A stretch of DNA of 64,000 nt, taken from Agrococcus jejuensis. Lineage in GTDB: Bacteria; Actinomycetota; Actinomycetes; Actinomycetales; Microbacteriaceae. The stretch is from the NCBI RefSeq assembly GCF_900099705.1, contig NZ_LT629695.1, positions 1,922,001 through 1,986,000 of the forward strand, in the 5' to 3' direction. The stretch's first letter is position 1. Every line of letters begins with the position of its first letter. The translations under genes were made by a program, and so were the position numbers. Shown piece after piece: positions 42,072 through 51,292 of the stretch. Below the pieces are notes generated by a model. That model had not been told where the DNA came from and ran no database searches. It saw only the letters and a program-made list of their open reading frames with translations.

Positions 42072-43643
42072 TCAGATGCCGAGCAGCTCCAGCGCCGCGT
42101 GGGCGGCGTTGTGGCCGCCGACGCCCGACACGGCGCCGCCCCGACGTGCGCCGGAGCCGGCCATGAGGATGCGGTCGTGCGCGGTCTCGACGCCCCACGC
42201 CTCGGCGACCGAGCCGGGCGTCTCGTCGAGCCACGGCCACGACAGCGCGCCGTGGAAGATGTCGCCGCCTGGCATCGCGAGCGCATCCTCGATGTCCCTC
42301 GTCGTCTTCGTCTCGATGCACGGCCGACCGTCGGCGTCGGGCAGCAGCAGCGGCGCGATGGGCTCGGCGAGCACGGCGTCGAGCGACCGCAGCACCGCAT
42401 CCTGCAGCCGGTCGCGCAGCGCGTCGTGCGCGGGCGTGCCCGGGCGGGCGTCGCCCAGGATGCGGTCGGGCGTCTGCAGCCCGAAGACCGTGAGTGTGTG
42501 GGCGCCGGATGCGGCGAGCTCGGGCGACAGGATCGACGGGTCGGAGAGCGTGTGGCAGTAGATCTCGCACGGCAGCGGGTCGGGGATGCCGCCGGCGGCG
42601 GCCACGCGCTGCGCCGCGTCGAGCTGCGACCACGACTCGTGCACGTGGAACGTGCCGCCGAACGCCGCCTCGGGCGCGATGCCGCCGCGCAGCCTCGGCA
42701 GGCGCGACAGCACCATGTTCACCTTCACCTGCGCGCCCTCGGGCTGCGTCGCATCCTCGCCGAGCAGGCGCGCGAGCACGGCGGGGGCGACGCCCGAGAG
42801 CACGAGGTCGTAGCCCTCCCGGTGCTCCTCGTCGCGCTCGACCCACGTGACGTCGCCGTCGGGCGTGATGGCCGTGACGGTCGCGCCGGTGCGGATGCGG
42901 GCGCCGGCCGCGCGGGCGGCGTCGGCGAGGCCGCCCGAGACGCGGCCCATGCCGCCGATCGGCACGTCCCAGTCGCCGGTGCCGCCGCCGACGACGTGGT
43001 AGAGCATGCAGCGGTTGCCGGCGTACCCGGTGCGGAGGTCGTCGAACGTGCCGATGAGCGCGTCGGTCGCGACGACGCCGCGCACGACGTCGTGCGACAC
43101 CGCGGCCTCGATCGCGTGCGCGATGGGCGCATCCACGAGCTCCGCCCACGCTGAGGCGGCGCCGGCGCGCGCCTGCACGTCGGCGCGCAGCGGCAGTCGC
43201 TCGGTCATGGTCGGGAACACCGCCTGGGCCACGAGCGCCGTGCGGCGGTAGAGGTCGGCGAACCGGTCGGCGTCGTCGGCTGCCCCGATCGCCGCGAACG
43301 ACGCGCGGGTGGCGTCGGCGTCCTGCTCGTCGACGAGCAGCCCGGCGTCGCTGCCGGGCACGGGCGTGTACGACGAGTAGCGGCGGCGGGCGAGCGGCAC
43401 GGCGAGCCCCAGGTCGTCGATGATCTGCTGCGGCAGCAGGCTCACGAGGTACGAGTAGCGCGACAGGCGGGCGTCGACGCCCGCGAACGCCTGGGCCGAC
43501 ACCGCGGCGCCGCCCACGTGCTCGAGCCGTTCGAGCACCGTGACGTCGACGCCCGCGCGGCCGAGGTACGCGGCGGCGGCGAGGGCGTTGTGGCCGCCGC
43601 CGACGATGGCGACGCGGGGGCTGCGGGCGGCGGCGGTGCTCAT
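42072..43643 (-). CDS. FAD-dependent oxidoreductase, phytoene desaturase/PYROXD2-like
   Basis: 523 residues. Rossmann FAD motif V-A-I-V-G-G-G-H-N-A-L-A-A-A at the N-terminus; the H-N variant is typical of PYROXD2-like proteins. C-terminal FAD block G-V-S-G-V-G-G-H-N-A type (G-G-A-V-S-G-V-G-G-H-N). No carotenoid genes are nearby, so a carotenoid role is not supported. The ATG at 43643 has TAGCGT 6 nt upstream, leaderless and divergent from putA. Confidence 0.92.
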   Translation of the reverse strand: MSTAAARSPRVAIVGGGHNALAAAAYLGRAGVDVTVLERLEHVGGAAVSAQAFAGVDARLSRYSYLVSLLPQQIIDDLGLAVPLARRRYSSYTPVPGSDAGLLVDEQDADATRASFAAIGAADDADRFADLYRRTALVAQAVFPTMTERLPLRADVQARAGAASAWAELVDAPIAHAIEAAVSHDVVRGVVATDALIGTFDDLRTGYAGNRCMLYHVVGGGTGDWDVPIGGMGRVSGGLADAARAAGARIRTGATVTAITPDGDVTWVERDEEHREGYDLVLSGVAPAVLARLLGEDATQPEGAQVKVNMVLSRLPRLRGGIAPEAAFGGTFHVHESWSQLDAAQRVAAAGGIPDPLPCEIYCHTLSDPSILSPELAASGAHTLTVFGLQTPDRILGDARPGTPAHDALRDRLQDAVLRSLDAVLAEPIAPLLLPDADGRPCIETKTTRDIEDALAMPGGDIFHGALSWPWLDETPGSVAEAWGVETAHDRILMAGSGARRGGAVSGVGGHNAAHAALELLGI

Positions 43644-43649
43644 GCGGCG

Positions 43650-43655
43650 ACGCTA
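43650..43655 (-). promoter_or_regulatory. -10 box TAGCGT, leaderless oxidoreductase promoter
   Basis: Minus-strand TAGCGT lies 6 nt before the ATG at 43643. Confidence 0.5.
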
Positions 43656-43809
43656 GCGGGTGGGGTGCGCGCTCGCGCTCGTCGCATCCGCACGGCAGCG
43701 GGGTCTGCGGTGCGAGAGACGTCTCGGGTCGCTGTGCCGTGCGGAACCGACGCGCGTCGAGGGGACGGCACGCCGCCGTCCACCCCCGAGGAGGCAGGGC
43801 CGCGCTGCG

Positions 43810-43815
43810 TACGAT
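43810..43815 (+). promoter_or_regulatory. -10 box TACGAT, leaderless putA promoter
   Basis: TACGAT lies 6 nt before the ATG at 43822. It supports the long N-terminal form of PutA. Confidence 0.55.
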
Positions 43816-43821
43816 GGGCGC

Positions 43822-46800
43822 ATGACGGATGCCCCGCGCGGCGACTCGGCCGACTTCGACGACATCCTCCGGGCGGGCGCGGCCGAGGCCGACGCGTACG
43901 CCGAGGTCGAGGCGGGGCACGCGCACGTCGACGGGCAGCCCGACGGCGACGCGGAGGCCGAGCCCAGCGGCTCCGCCGACGAGCAGGGCCTCGACGACCT
44001 CGACGCGATCTTCGGCGACGACGTCGAGGTGCTCGACGAGCAGCACGCGCCGCGCACCGGCGAGACGGGCGTCGTCGACGTCGACGCACCCGTGGCGCCC
44101 ACGTCGGCGCCCACCGTCGTCGCGCCCATCCCGCCCTCGCCGCCGTTCGCGGCCACTGCATCCGCACCCCACGCCGCGCCCGCCGAGGAGCCCTTCTGGG
44201 TCACCGACGATGCGGCGCAGGCCGATCCGCCGACGCAGGTGCTGCCGACGGTGCAGCCCCCCGCCCAGCCGGTGGATGCGCCGCCGAGCGATCCGTGGAC
44301 GGTCGCGGCCGAGGCCGCGCGCGCGTCGGCACCCGAGGTCGAGCACGACTGGCAGGTCGTCGCCGACGAGGCGCCCGCCGAGCCGATCGTCGTGGAGCCG
44401 ACCGTCGTGGAGCCGACCGTCATCGAGCCCGAGGCGCTCGAGGCGGAGCCCGCCGCCGCCGCCGGCCCGGAGCCCGAGCGCGAGGGCTGGATGCTGTCGC
44501 AGGAGCAGCCGACGATCCCGCCGGCCGAGCCGACGCCGACGCGCGAGCCGCGCGGCTGGATGCTGTCGGCCTCCGACCACGCGCACGGCTCGGCGCCCGG
44601 CTGGGACGCCATCGCTCGCACGCAGCAGGTGCCGCCGCTCGAGGTCGACCCGATCCTGCAGGTCGATACGGGCAATCCGTTCCAGGTCGTCGATGCCTCG
44701 GCCGGTGCCGAGCCGGCCGCCGAGGCGCCTGCCGCCGCGCTGGCGCCCGAGCCCGCGGTCGCTCCGGCCGCTGCCGAGCCCGCCGCTGCTCCCGCCGCTC
44801 CTCGTGCCGACGACGCCGCCGAGCGCGCCGCCCAGTGGTCGGCCGTCGAGGAGGCCGCGATCGGTCAGCCCGTCACGGGCCACGCGCCCGGCGTCGTGCC
44901 CCCGTTCGCCGGCACCGCCCCGCTGCCGCCGCTGCCGCCCGACGTCGTCGAGCTCGGCACCGTCGCGACGGGTGCCGCGGCCGGCGCTGCCGCGGCCGCG
45001 CCTCCCGCCGCATCCGCACCCGCCGCCCCGAACCCCCTCGTGCCCGGCCCCACCGGCACGATCGCGGGCGGCTCCATCCCCGAGCCGGGCCCGGCTCCCG
45101 TGTCGCCCGCCCCGCTCGACCCGAAGGCCGCGGCGCGCGCCGCGATCCTGCGCCCCACCGAGCCCGACACCGACGACGAGCTCGCGCAGGCCGCCATCAC
45201 GCGCGTGCGCGGCTGGCTCGCCCGCGAGGGCGACCAGCCGAGGCGGCGCGACCGCTCGGCCGAGCGCCTCGCCGGGCTGCTCGCCGACGAGCGCGGCCTC
45301 GACTTCGCGATCGGCTTCGTCGACCGCGTCGTGCGGCCAGAGGACCCCGCGGTCAGCGCCCGCGCGTTCGACCGGCTCAGCCGCGAGCTGCCCGACTTCC
45401 TCGACTGGTACCTCAAGCTCGGCGTCACGATGGGCGGCGGCTTCGGCGTGCTCGCGCCGGGCGCCATCATCCCCATCGCCAAGCGCGCCATGCGCTCGCT
45501 CGTGTCGCACCTCGTGCTCGACGCGACGCCCGATCGCCTCGCGAAGTCGTTCGCGCGCCTGCGCGCCGACGGCACGCGCCTCAACGTCAACCTGCTCGGC
45601 GAGGCTGTGCTCGGCGAGCAGGAGGCCGAGCAGCGCCTGCGCGGCACCATCGAGCTGCTGCAGCGCGACGACGTCGACTACGTCTCGATCAAGGTGTCGA
45701 GCATGGCGCCGCAGCTGCAGCCGTGGGCGTTCGACGAGACCGTCGCCTCGGTCGTCGAGCGGCTGCTGCCGCTGTACCGCGTGGCCGCCACGAAGCAGGG
45801 CCCGAACGGACCGGCGCCGGCGTTCATCAACCTCGACATGGAGGAGTACCGCGACCTCGACCTCACGATCGCGGTCTTCCAGCGCCTCCTCGAGCAGCCC
45901 GAGCTCGGCCACCTGCACGCGGGCGTCGTGCTGCAGGCGTACCTGCCCGATGCGCTCGGCGCGCTCGACCGGCTCACGGCGTGGGCGCAGGCGCGCGTGG
46001 ATGCGGGCGGCGCCCCCATCAAGGTGCGCGTCGTGAAGGGCGCGAACCTCGCGATGGAGCGCGTCGACGCCGCCGTGCACGGCTGGCCGCTCACGGTGCT
46101 GCCGTCGAAGGCCGACACCGACGCGAACTACAAGCGCGTGCTGCTCGCCGCACTCACGCCCGAGCGCACGCGCGCCGTGCGCGTCGGCGTCGCGGGCCAC
46201 AACCTCTTCGACCTCGCGTTCGCCGTCGAGGTCGCGTACCGCACCGGCACCATCCAGTCGATCGACGTCGAGATGCTGCTCGGCATGGCCGCCGAGCACA
46301 TCGACGCCATCCGCGCCGACGTGCCGGCCGTGCTGCTCTACACGCCCGTCGTGCGGCCCAAGGAGTTCGACGCCGCCGTCGCCTACCTCGTGCGCAGGCT
46401 CGAGGAGAACGGCTCGGGCGACAACTTCATGTCGAGCATGTACTCGCTCGGCACCGACCTCGACGCGTTCACGCGTGAGCGCGACCGCTTCCTCGCATCC
46501 ATCGACATCCTGCAGGAGCAGGGGATGGATGCGCCCGCCCCGAACCGCGTGCAGGATCGCGGCGGCGACCTCGCCGTCGCCGTCGGGCCCGTGCAGGAGG
46601 AGGGCTTCGCGAACGAGCCCGACACCGACGCGTCGCTGCCCGCGAACCGCGCGTGGGGGCGGCAGGTGCTCGAGCGCGCCGCGCAGTCGACGCTCGGCAT
46701 CCGCACGCTCGAGCTCAACCGCATCGAGGACGTGCCGACGCTCGACCGGCGCATCGGCAAGGCCGTCGAGGCGGCGGCCGGGTGGGCGGCGCTCGGAGCC

Positions 46801-48723
46801 GAGGGCCGTGCGCGCGTCCTGCGCGACGCCGCCGTGACCCTCGGCGCCTACCGCGGCCGCCTGCTCGAGGTCATGGCCGCCGAGACCGGCAAGACGCTCG
46901 CCGAGGGCGACCCCGAGGTGTCGGAGGCGATCGACTTCGCCCGCTACTACGCCGACCAGGCCATCCGCCTCGAGCAGACGCACGACGCGAGGCCCGTGCC
47001 CGTGCCGCTCACGGTCGTCGTGCCGCCGTGGAACTTCCCCGTCGCGATCCCCGCCGGCGGCATCACGGCGGCGCTCGCGACCGGCTCCGCCGTCATCGTG
47101 AAGCCCGCACCGCAGTCGCGCCGCTCGGCAGCCGTGCTGCTCGAGGCGCTGTGGGAGGCGGGCGTGCCCCGCGACGTGCTCGTGCTGTGCGACATGGAGG
47201 AGGGCGAGGTCTCGCAGCACCTCGTCGCGCATCCGTCGGTCGGCCGGCTCATCCTCACGGGCTCGTCGGCCACTGCCGCGCTCTTCTCGTCGTGGCGCGC
47301 CGACCTGCCGCTGCTCGCCGAGACGAGCGGCAAGAACGGCATCGTCGTGACGCCGTCGGCCGACCTCGACCTCGCCGTCGCCGACCTCGTGCGGAGCGCG
47401 TTCGGGCACGCGGGGCAGAAGTGCTCGGCGGCGTCGCTCGGCATCCTCGTGGGCTCCGTCGGCACCTCGGAGCGCTTCCGCCGGCAGCTCGTCGATGCGG
47501 TGCAGACGCTGCGCGTCGGCTCGCCGCTCGACCCGCGCACGCACGTCGGCCCGATCATCGAGCCCGCGTCGGGCGCGCTGCTGCAGGCGCTCACGACGCT
47601 CGGCGAGGGGGAGTCGTGGCTCGTCGAGCCGCGGCAGCTCGACGCCGAGGGCCGCGTGTGGAGCCCTGGCGTGCGCGTGGGCGTGCAGCCCGGCTCGTTC
47701 ACGCACACGACCGAGCTCTTCGGCCCGCACCTGTCGCTCATCGCGGTGCGCACGCTCGACGAGGCCATCGCCGTGCAGAACGCGACCGACTTCGGCCTGA
47801 CCGCCGGCATCCACTCGCTCGACGTCGACGAGGTGCACGAGTGGATGCAGCGCGTGCAGGCGGGCAACCTGTACGTGAACCGCGGCATCACGGGCGCGAT
47901 CGTGCGTCGGCAGCCGTTCGGCGGCTGGCGGCTGTCGCAGGTCGGGCCGGGCGCGAAGGCCGGCGGCCCGTCGTACCTCGCGACGCTCGTCGACTGGGAG
48001 CCGGTGTTCCAGCCGCCGCGCGCCAACGTGAAGCTCGCGGGCCTCCACCAGCGGGTGTCGAACCTCATCGAGTCGGCGACGCCGCAGCTCGACTTCCTCG
48101 AGTTCGACCGCATCCGTGCCGGCGCGAACAGCGACCAGCGCGCGTGGGAGGCCGAGCTGGGGCTCTCGCTCGACGTCTCGTCGCTCGGCGTCGAGCGCAA
48201 CGTGCTGCGCCACCGCCCCACGCAGACGCTCGTGCGCCTCGCCGACGACGGCACGATGGGGCAGCTCGTGCGCGTGCTCGCCGCCGCCGCCCGCGCTCGC
48301 GCGACCGTGCGCATCTCGACGTCGCAGCCGCTGCCGCCCGGCCTCGAGCGCCTCGTCACCGCCCACGGACCCGTGCTGCGCGTCGAGGAGATCGTCGTCG
48401 AGCGCGACGACGCCTTCCACGACCGCCTGCGCTCGGGTGCCGCCGTGCTGCCGGTCGGCCCGGCGGCGCTCGACGACCGCGGCGCCGAGGTGCACGACGG
48501 CCTCGTGCGCTCGGGCGAGCCGACCCGGCGCATCCGCCTGTGCGGCACGGATGCGGGGCTGCGCGAGCTGCTGGCCGGCAACCCGACGATCGCCGTCTAC
48601 GACGCGCCGATCACGGTCGAGGGTCGGCTCGAGCTCATGCCGTTCCTGCGCGAGCAGGCCGTCTCGATCACGGCCCACCGCTTCGGCAACCCCGACGAGG
48701 CGTTCGCGACCCTCGAGGTGTGA
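43822..48723 (+). CDS. putA: Bifunctional proline dehydrogenase / P5C dehydrogenase with long N-terminal extension
   Basis: 1,633 residues. It oxidises proline to glutamate in two steps. Residues about 437-770 are proline dehydrogenase (D-Y-V-S-I-K-V-S-S, L-D-M-E-E-Y-R-D, L-Q-A-Y-L-P-D, V-R-V-V-K-G-A-N). The aldehyde dehydrogenase part has V-P-P-W-N-F-P, catalytic Glu1167 (A-E-T-S-G-K-N) and Cys1201 (G-Q-K-C-S-A-A-S). A C-terminal domain as in other actinobacterial PutA proteins follows. The odd part is residues 1-435: acidic, Pro/Ala/Val-rich and predicted disordered, with G-W-M-L-S twice (222-226 and 245-249). Most actinobacterial PutA proteins are about 1,150-1,200 long. The start rests on the TACGAT box; a later start cannot be excluded. 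Confidence 0.95.
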   Translation: MTDAPRGDSADFDDILRAGAAEADAYAEVEAGHAHVDGQPDGDAEAEPSGSADEQGLDDLDAIFGDDVEVLDEQHAPRTGETGVVDVDAPVAPTSAPTVVAPIPPSPPFAATASAPHAAPAEEPFWVTDDAAQADPPTQVLPTVQPPAQPVDAPPSDPWTVAAEAARASAPEVEHDWQVVADEAPAEPIVVEPTVVEPTVIEPEALEAEPAAAAGPEPEREGWMLSQEQPTIPPAEPTPTREPRGWMLSASDHAHGSAPGWDAIARTQQVPPLEVDPILQVDTGNPFQVVDASAGAEPAAEAPAAALAPEPAVAPAAAEPAAAPAAPRADDAAERAAQWSAVEEAAIGQPVTGHAPGVVPPFAGTAPLPPLPPDVVELGTVATGAAAGAAAAAPPAASAPAAPNPLVPGPTGTIAGGSIPEPGPAPVSPAPLDPKAAARAAILRPTEPDTDDELAQAAITRVRGWLAREGDQPRRRDRSAERLAGLLADERGLDFAIGFVDRVVRPEDPAVSARAFDRLSRELPDFLDWYLKLGVTMGGGFGVLAPGAIIPIAKRAMRSLVSHLVLDATPDRLAKSFARLRADGTRLNVNLLGEAVLGEQEAEQRLRGTIELLQRDDVDYVSIKVSSMAPQLQPWAFDETVASVVERLLPLYRVAATKQGPNGPAPAFINLDMEEYRDLDLTIAVFQRLLEQPELGHLHAGVVLQAYLPDALGALDRLTAWAQARVDAGGAPIKVRVVKGANLAMERVDAAVHGWPLTVLPSKADTDANYKRVLLAALTPERTRAVRVGVAGHNLFDLAFAVEVAYRTGTIQSIDVEMLLGMAAEHIDAIRADVPAVLLYTPVVRPKEFDAAVAYLVRRLEENGSGDNFMSSMYSLGTDLDAFTRERDRFLASIDILQEQGMDAPAPNRVQDRGGDLAVAVGPVQEEGFANEPDTDASLPANRAWGRQVLERAAQSTLGIRTLELNRIEDVPTLDRRIGKAVEAAAGWAALGAEGRARVLRDAAVTLGAYRGRLLEVMAAETGKTLAEGDPEVSEAIDFARYYADQAIRLEQTHDARPVPVPLTVVVPPWNFPVAIPAGGITAALATGSAVIVKPAPQSRRSAAVLLEALWEAGVPRDVLVLCDMEEGEVSQHLVAHPSVGRLILTGSSATAALFSSWRADLPLLAETSGKNGIVVTPSADLDLAVADLVRSAFGHAGQKCSAASLGILVGSVGTSERFRRQLVDAVQTLRVGSPLDPRTHVGPIIEPASGALLQALTTLGEGESWLVEPRQLDAEGRVWSPGVRVGVQPGSFTHTTELFGPHLSLIAVRTLDEAIAVQNATDFGLTAGIHSLDVDEVHEWMQRVQAGNLYVNRGITGAIVRRQPFGGWRLSQVGPGAKAGGPSYLATLVDWEPVFQPPRANVKLAGLHQRVSNLIESATPQLDFLEFDRIRAGANSDQRAWEAELGLSLDVSSLGVERNVLRHRPTQTLVRLADDGTMGQLVRVLAAAARARATVRISTSQPLPPGLERLVTAHGPVLRVEEIVVERDDAFHDRLRSGAAVLPVGPAALDDRGAEVHDGLVRSGEPTRRIRLCGTDAGLRELLAGNPTIAVYDAPITVEGRLELMPFLREQAVSITAHRFGNPDEAFATLEV

Positions 48724-48740
48724 CGAGCGCTGAGTTGGTC

Positions 48741-48811
48741 TGCGTTTTGCAGGCGATTCCGGCCTTCAAGGGAGCATTCCCCTCAGGACCCGGAATCGCC
48801 TGCAATACGCA
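48741..48811. repeat. Family D hairpin, copy D4
   Basis: Arms TGCGTTTTGCAGGCGATTCC and GGAATCGCCTGCAATACGCA with core AAGGGAGCATTCCCCT. It begins 17 bp after the putA stop and may terminate it. Confidence 0.88.
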
Positions 48812-48833
48812 CGGGACACGGACGGGAGTGCGG

Positions 48834-49295
48834 ATGGGCGTCGACGTGCGGGTGCTCGTCGAGCACGAGGTCGCGGTCCTCGCCGCGCTCGAGCCGACGG
48901 GCCGGGACTTCGCGATCGGGATGTGGGCGGCGCAGCAGCGCGGGGAATCGGTGCTGCTCGTGGCGTGGGTGGACGACGTGCCTGTCGGTCACGGTCAACT
49001 GACGACCGGCGTCGATCCCGAGCTCCGCAACCTCCACGTCGCCGCGGTCGCGCGCGGTCACGGTGTCGGCACCGCGATCGTCCACGCCGCCGAGGGGCAT
49101 GCGCGAGCGGCAGGCGCAGCCTCGCTGGCGGTCGGCGTCGCCGACGACAACCCGCGCGCCCGCGCGCTCTACGAACGCCTCGGCTACGTCGGCACCGGCA
49201 TTCGCTCGACGACGACGTACGACTACGTCGACGACGCGGGCGCGCGCCGCACGGCGACGGAGACCGACGAGACGCTGCGGCGCGCGCTCGGCTGA
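48834..49295 (+). CDS. GNAT family N-acetyltransferase
   Basis: 153 residues from the ATG at 48834, with GGGAG upstream. The acetyl-CoA loop reads V-A-A-V-A-R-G-H-G-V-G-T-A-I, followed by N-P-R-A-R-A-L-Y-E-R-L-G-Y. The C-terminus has Y-D-Y-V-D-D-A-G. Substrate unknown. It is isolated by a family D hairpin from putA. Confidence 0.92.
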   Translation: MGVDVRVLVEHEVAVLAALEPTGRDFAIGMWAAQQRGESVLLVAWVDDVPVGHGQLTTGVDPELRNLHVAAVARGHGVGTAIVHAAEGHARAAGAASLAVGVADDNPRARALYERLGYVGTGIRSTTTYDYVDDAGARRTATETDETLRRALG

Positions 49296-49380
49296 CGCCG
49301 AGGCATCCGACGGCTCCAACCACTACGACGGCCGGGTCCTCGCGCCGCACGACGAGCTCGTGCTCGTCGGCGTCAGAGAC

Positions 49381-49464
49381 ATGATGGCGATGGGCTGGGA
49401 CGACGACCAGGTCGCCCGCATCCAGGAGCAGATCGCCGCGCTCGACGCCGCGGTCGGCGACTAG
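49381..49464 (+). CDS. Possible 27-residue protein or lost C-terminal segment
   Basis: In the frame +1 to the acetyltransferase, codons are open from 49063 to 49464, and after 49296 they read like coding sequence (H-D-E-L-V-L-V-G-V-R-D, then W-D-D-D-Q-V-A-R-I-Q-E-Q-I-A-A-L). ATG at 49381 would give 27 residues; a GTG is about 20 nt upstream. It may be a small protein or a remnant. No ribosome site is clear. Confidence 0.25.
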   Translation: MMAMGWDDDQVARIQEQIAALDAAVGD

Positions 49465-49544
49465 CGGGGCTGGTCGATGCCGTCGTCCAGCCGTGCGCCA
49501 GCGCGATGGGCGACGATGGGCGGAGGATCGAGGGGAGTCGCGCC

Positions 49545-50246
49545 ATGCGCCGAGGATTCGCGTGCGCGATCGCCGCGGCGGTCGCGGTCGGGCTGACCGG
49601 ATGCGGCGGCGCGACCGTGCCCGACCCGTCGCCGACGCCCGATCCGGTCGGCGTGTACGACGGCGTCGACCTCGCGCCGCTGCTCGTCGAGCGGCCGTTC
49701 GTGGGCTTCGCGGACCGAGGCTTCGAGATCGGCCCGTGGCGCGTCGAGGAGGATCGACGCCTCATCAGCGAGCTCGATCCGGCAGCCTTCGCGGGCGAGC
49801 CCGAATGCGAGGCCGCGCTCGAGCGTGTGCAGCCCGTCGACGTCGAGGTGCTGGTCGGTGGCTACGACCTGCAGGATCGGTTCCAGCCTCGCGTGAGCGT
49901 CGCCCGACTCGCGAGCGCGGAGGATGCGACGGCCTACCTCGCTGCGCTCGACGCTGCGACGGAGGCGTGCGTGGGAGTGCAGGGCGAGTTGTCGACGTGG
50001 GACGCCGAGCTCATCCTCGATTCCCCGGTCGAGACGCCGCTCGCGGACGCCGCCGGCTTCGAGACCTTCACGCTCGACTACTCCGGCGAGCCGCGCGGGC
50101 CGAGGATGAACCTCGTCGCTGCGGTGGAGGAGCTCGTCGTGGTGCTGCCGTTGGGATTCGGCTCGATGGTGAGGCCGTTCGAGGACGCGGACCTCATCGC
50201 ACGCATGCAGACGCAGGTCGACGCGATCGACGCCGCTCGGCCCTAG
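49545..50246 (+). CDS. Secreted lipoprotein of unknown function
   Basis: 233 residues from the ATG at 49545 with AGGGGAG 7 bp upstream. Signal R-R-G-F-A-C-A-I-A-A-A-V-A-V-G and lipobox L-T-G-C, so it is lipid-anchored on the outer face of the membrane. A Pro/Asp linker (V-P-D-P-S-P-T-P-D-P) follows. The mature part has three Cys, likely with disulfide pairing, and no recognised domain. Its stop overlaps the stop of the convergent DUF368 gene in the shared CTAG. Confidence 0.85.
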   Translation: MRRGFACAIAAAVAVGLTGCGGATVPDPSPTPDPVGVYDGVDLAPLLVERPFVGFADRGFEIGPWRVEEDRRLISELDPAAFAGEPECEAALERVQPVDVEVLVGGYDLQDRFQPRVSVARLASAEDATAYLAALDAATEACVGVQGELSTWDAELILDSPVETPLADAAGFETFTLDYSGEPRGPRMNLVAAVEELVVVLPLGFGSMVRPFEDADLIARMQTQVDAIDAARP

Positions 50247-51178
50247 TCGCGGCGGGCGGCGTCGTCGGCGCTCGACGCCGTCCTCGCGCGACGCCGCACG
50301 ACCGCGAGCTCGACCGCGAGCACTGCACCCACCAGCACGACGCCCGCGACGAACCACAGCGCCACGATCCCGACGTCGCCCGACGGCGCCAGCAGGTCGC
50401 GATCGTCGGACTGCCACGGCCACAGCGCGCGCAGCGAGCCCGCCATGAGGCCCGTCATGATCGCGAGCGTCACGCGCCGGTGCGACGCGAGCAGCCACCG
50501 CAGCACGTGCACGAACACCGCGAGGCCCAGCACGCCGCCGGCCATGAACAGCGCGATCGTGGGCACGTCGCCGCCGTTGAGCGCCGCGAGTGCCGGCTGG
50601 TACATGCCCGTCGTCACGAGCACGAACGAGCCCGAGACGCCGGGCAGCACGAGCGCGCAGACCGCGAGCGCCGCCGAGCCGAGGATCGCGAGCGGCGACG
50701 GATCCTCGACGGTCGCCGACGGCAGCCCCGTGAGCAGGAATCCCGCCGCCGCTGCGGCGACGGCCAGCGCGACGTCGCGCACGCGCCAGCGCGCCCCGAG
50801 CATCCGCGCCGGCACGACGAGCGAGGCGACGATGAGTCCGGCGAAGAGCGCGCGCGACGTCACGGGATGCTCGTCGAGCAGCGGCTCGACCACGCGTGCG
50901 GCCGTCACGAGCGCGAGCACCATGCCGATGCCGATCGGGAGCACGAGCCGCCACTCGACCTGGGCCAGGTGCGTGCGTGCACCGGCGAGGCCACGGCCGC
51001 GCAACGGATCGACGACGGCGCGCACCACACCCCGTACGAGCGCCGACGCCGACGTGAGCAGACGCTCGTAGACGCCGATGAGCAGCGCGACGGTGCCGCC
51101 GCTCACGCCGGGGATCACCTCCACGACGCCGATGATGGCGCCGCGCAGCAGGTCGACGAGGGTGCGGACGGCAGGCAC
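50243..51178 (-). CDS. DUF368 polyprenyl-phosphate transporter (PopT-like)
   Basis: 311 residues, about 8-10 membrane segments. Two inverted-repeat motifs P-G-V-S-G-G-T (residues about 23-29) and P-G-V-S-G-S-F (about 178-184) are the DUF368 signature. This family recycles undecaprenyl phosphate to the inner membrane face for cell-wall synthesis. GTG start at 51178, AGGAGGG about 6 bp upstream. Its stop shares the CTAG with the lipoprotein gene. Confidence 0.92.
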   Translation of the reverse strand: MPAVRTLVDLLRGAIIGVVEVIPGVSGGTVALLIGVYERLLTSASALVRGVVRAVVDPLRGRGLAGARTHLAQVEWRLVLPIGIGMVLALVTAARVVEPLLDEHPVTSRALFAGLIVASLVVPARMLGARWRVRDVALAVAAAAAGFLLTGLPSATVEDPSPLAILGSAALAVCALVLPGVSGSFVLVTTGMYQPALAALNGGDVPTIALFMAGGVLGLAVFVHVLRWLLASHRRVTLAIMTGLMAGSLRALWPWQSDDRDLLAPSGDVGIVALWFVAGVVLVGAVLAVELAVVRRRARTASSADDAARRD

Positions 51179-51292
51179 GATGGCCCTCCTGGGAGGTCGG
51201 GAGCGGTCGAGGGTGCTGGCCGCCGCGCAGCGCCGGGCGCGCGCGAGCGACCCCTCCAGCCTGCCAGGTGCAGGCGGGTGTCGCGCACGAGA

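Noticed and set aside
42072..43643. Carotenoid desaturase assignment
   Set aside because: The H-N variant of the FAD motif and lack of any carotenoid genes fit a PYROXD2-like enzyme better.
41950..48678. Minus-strand open frame of 2,242 codons across putA and the FAD oxidoreductase gene
   Set aside because: Composition is almost all Arg, Gly, Ala, Asp and His; it covers a well-supported plus-strand gene and a minus-strand gene in another frame.
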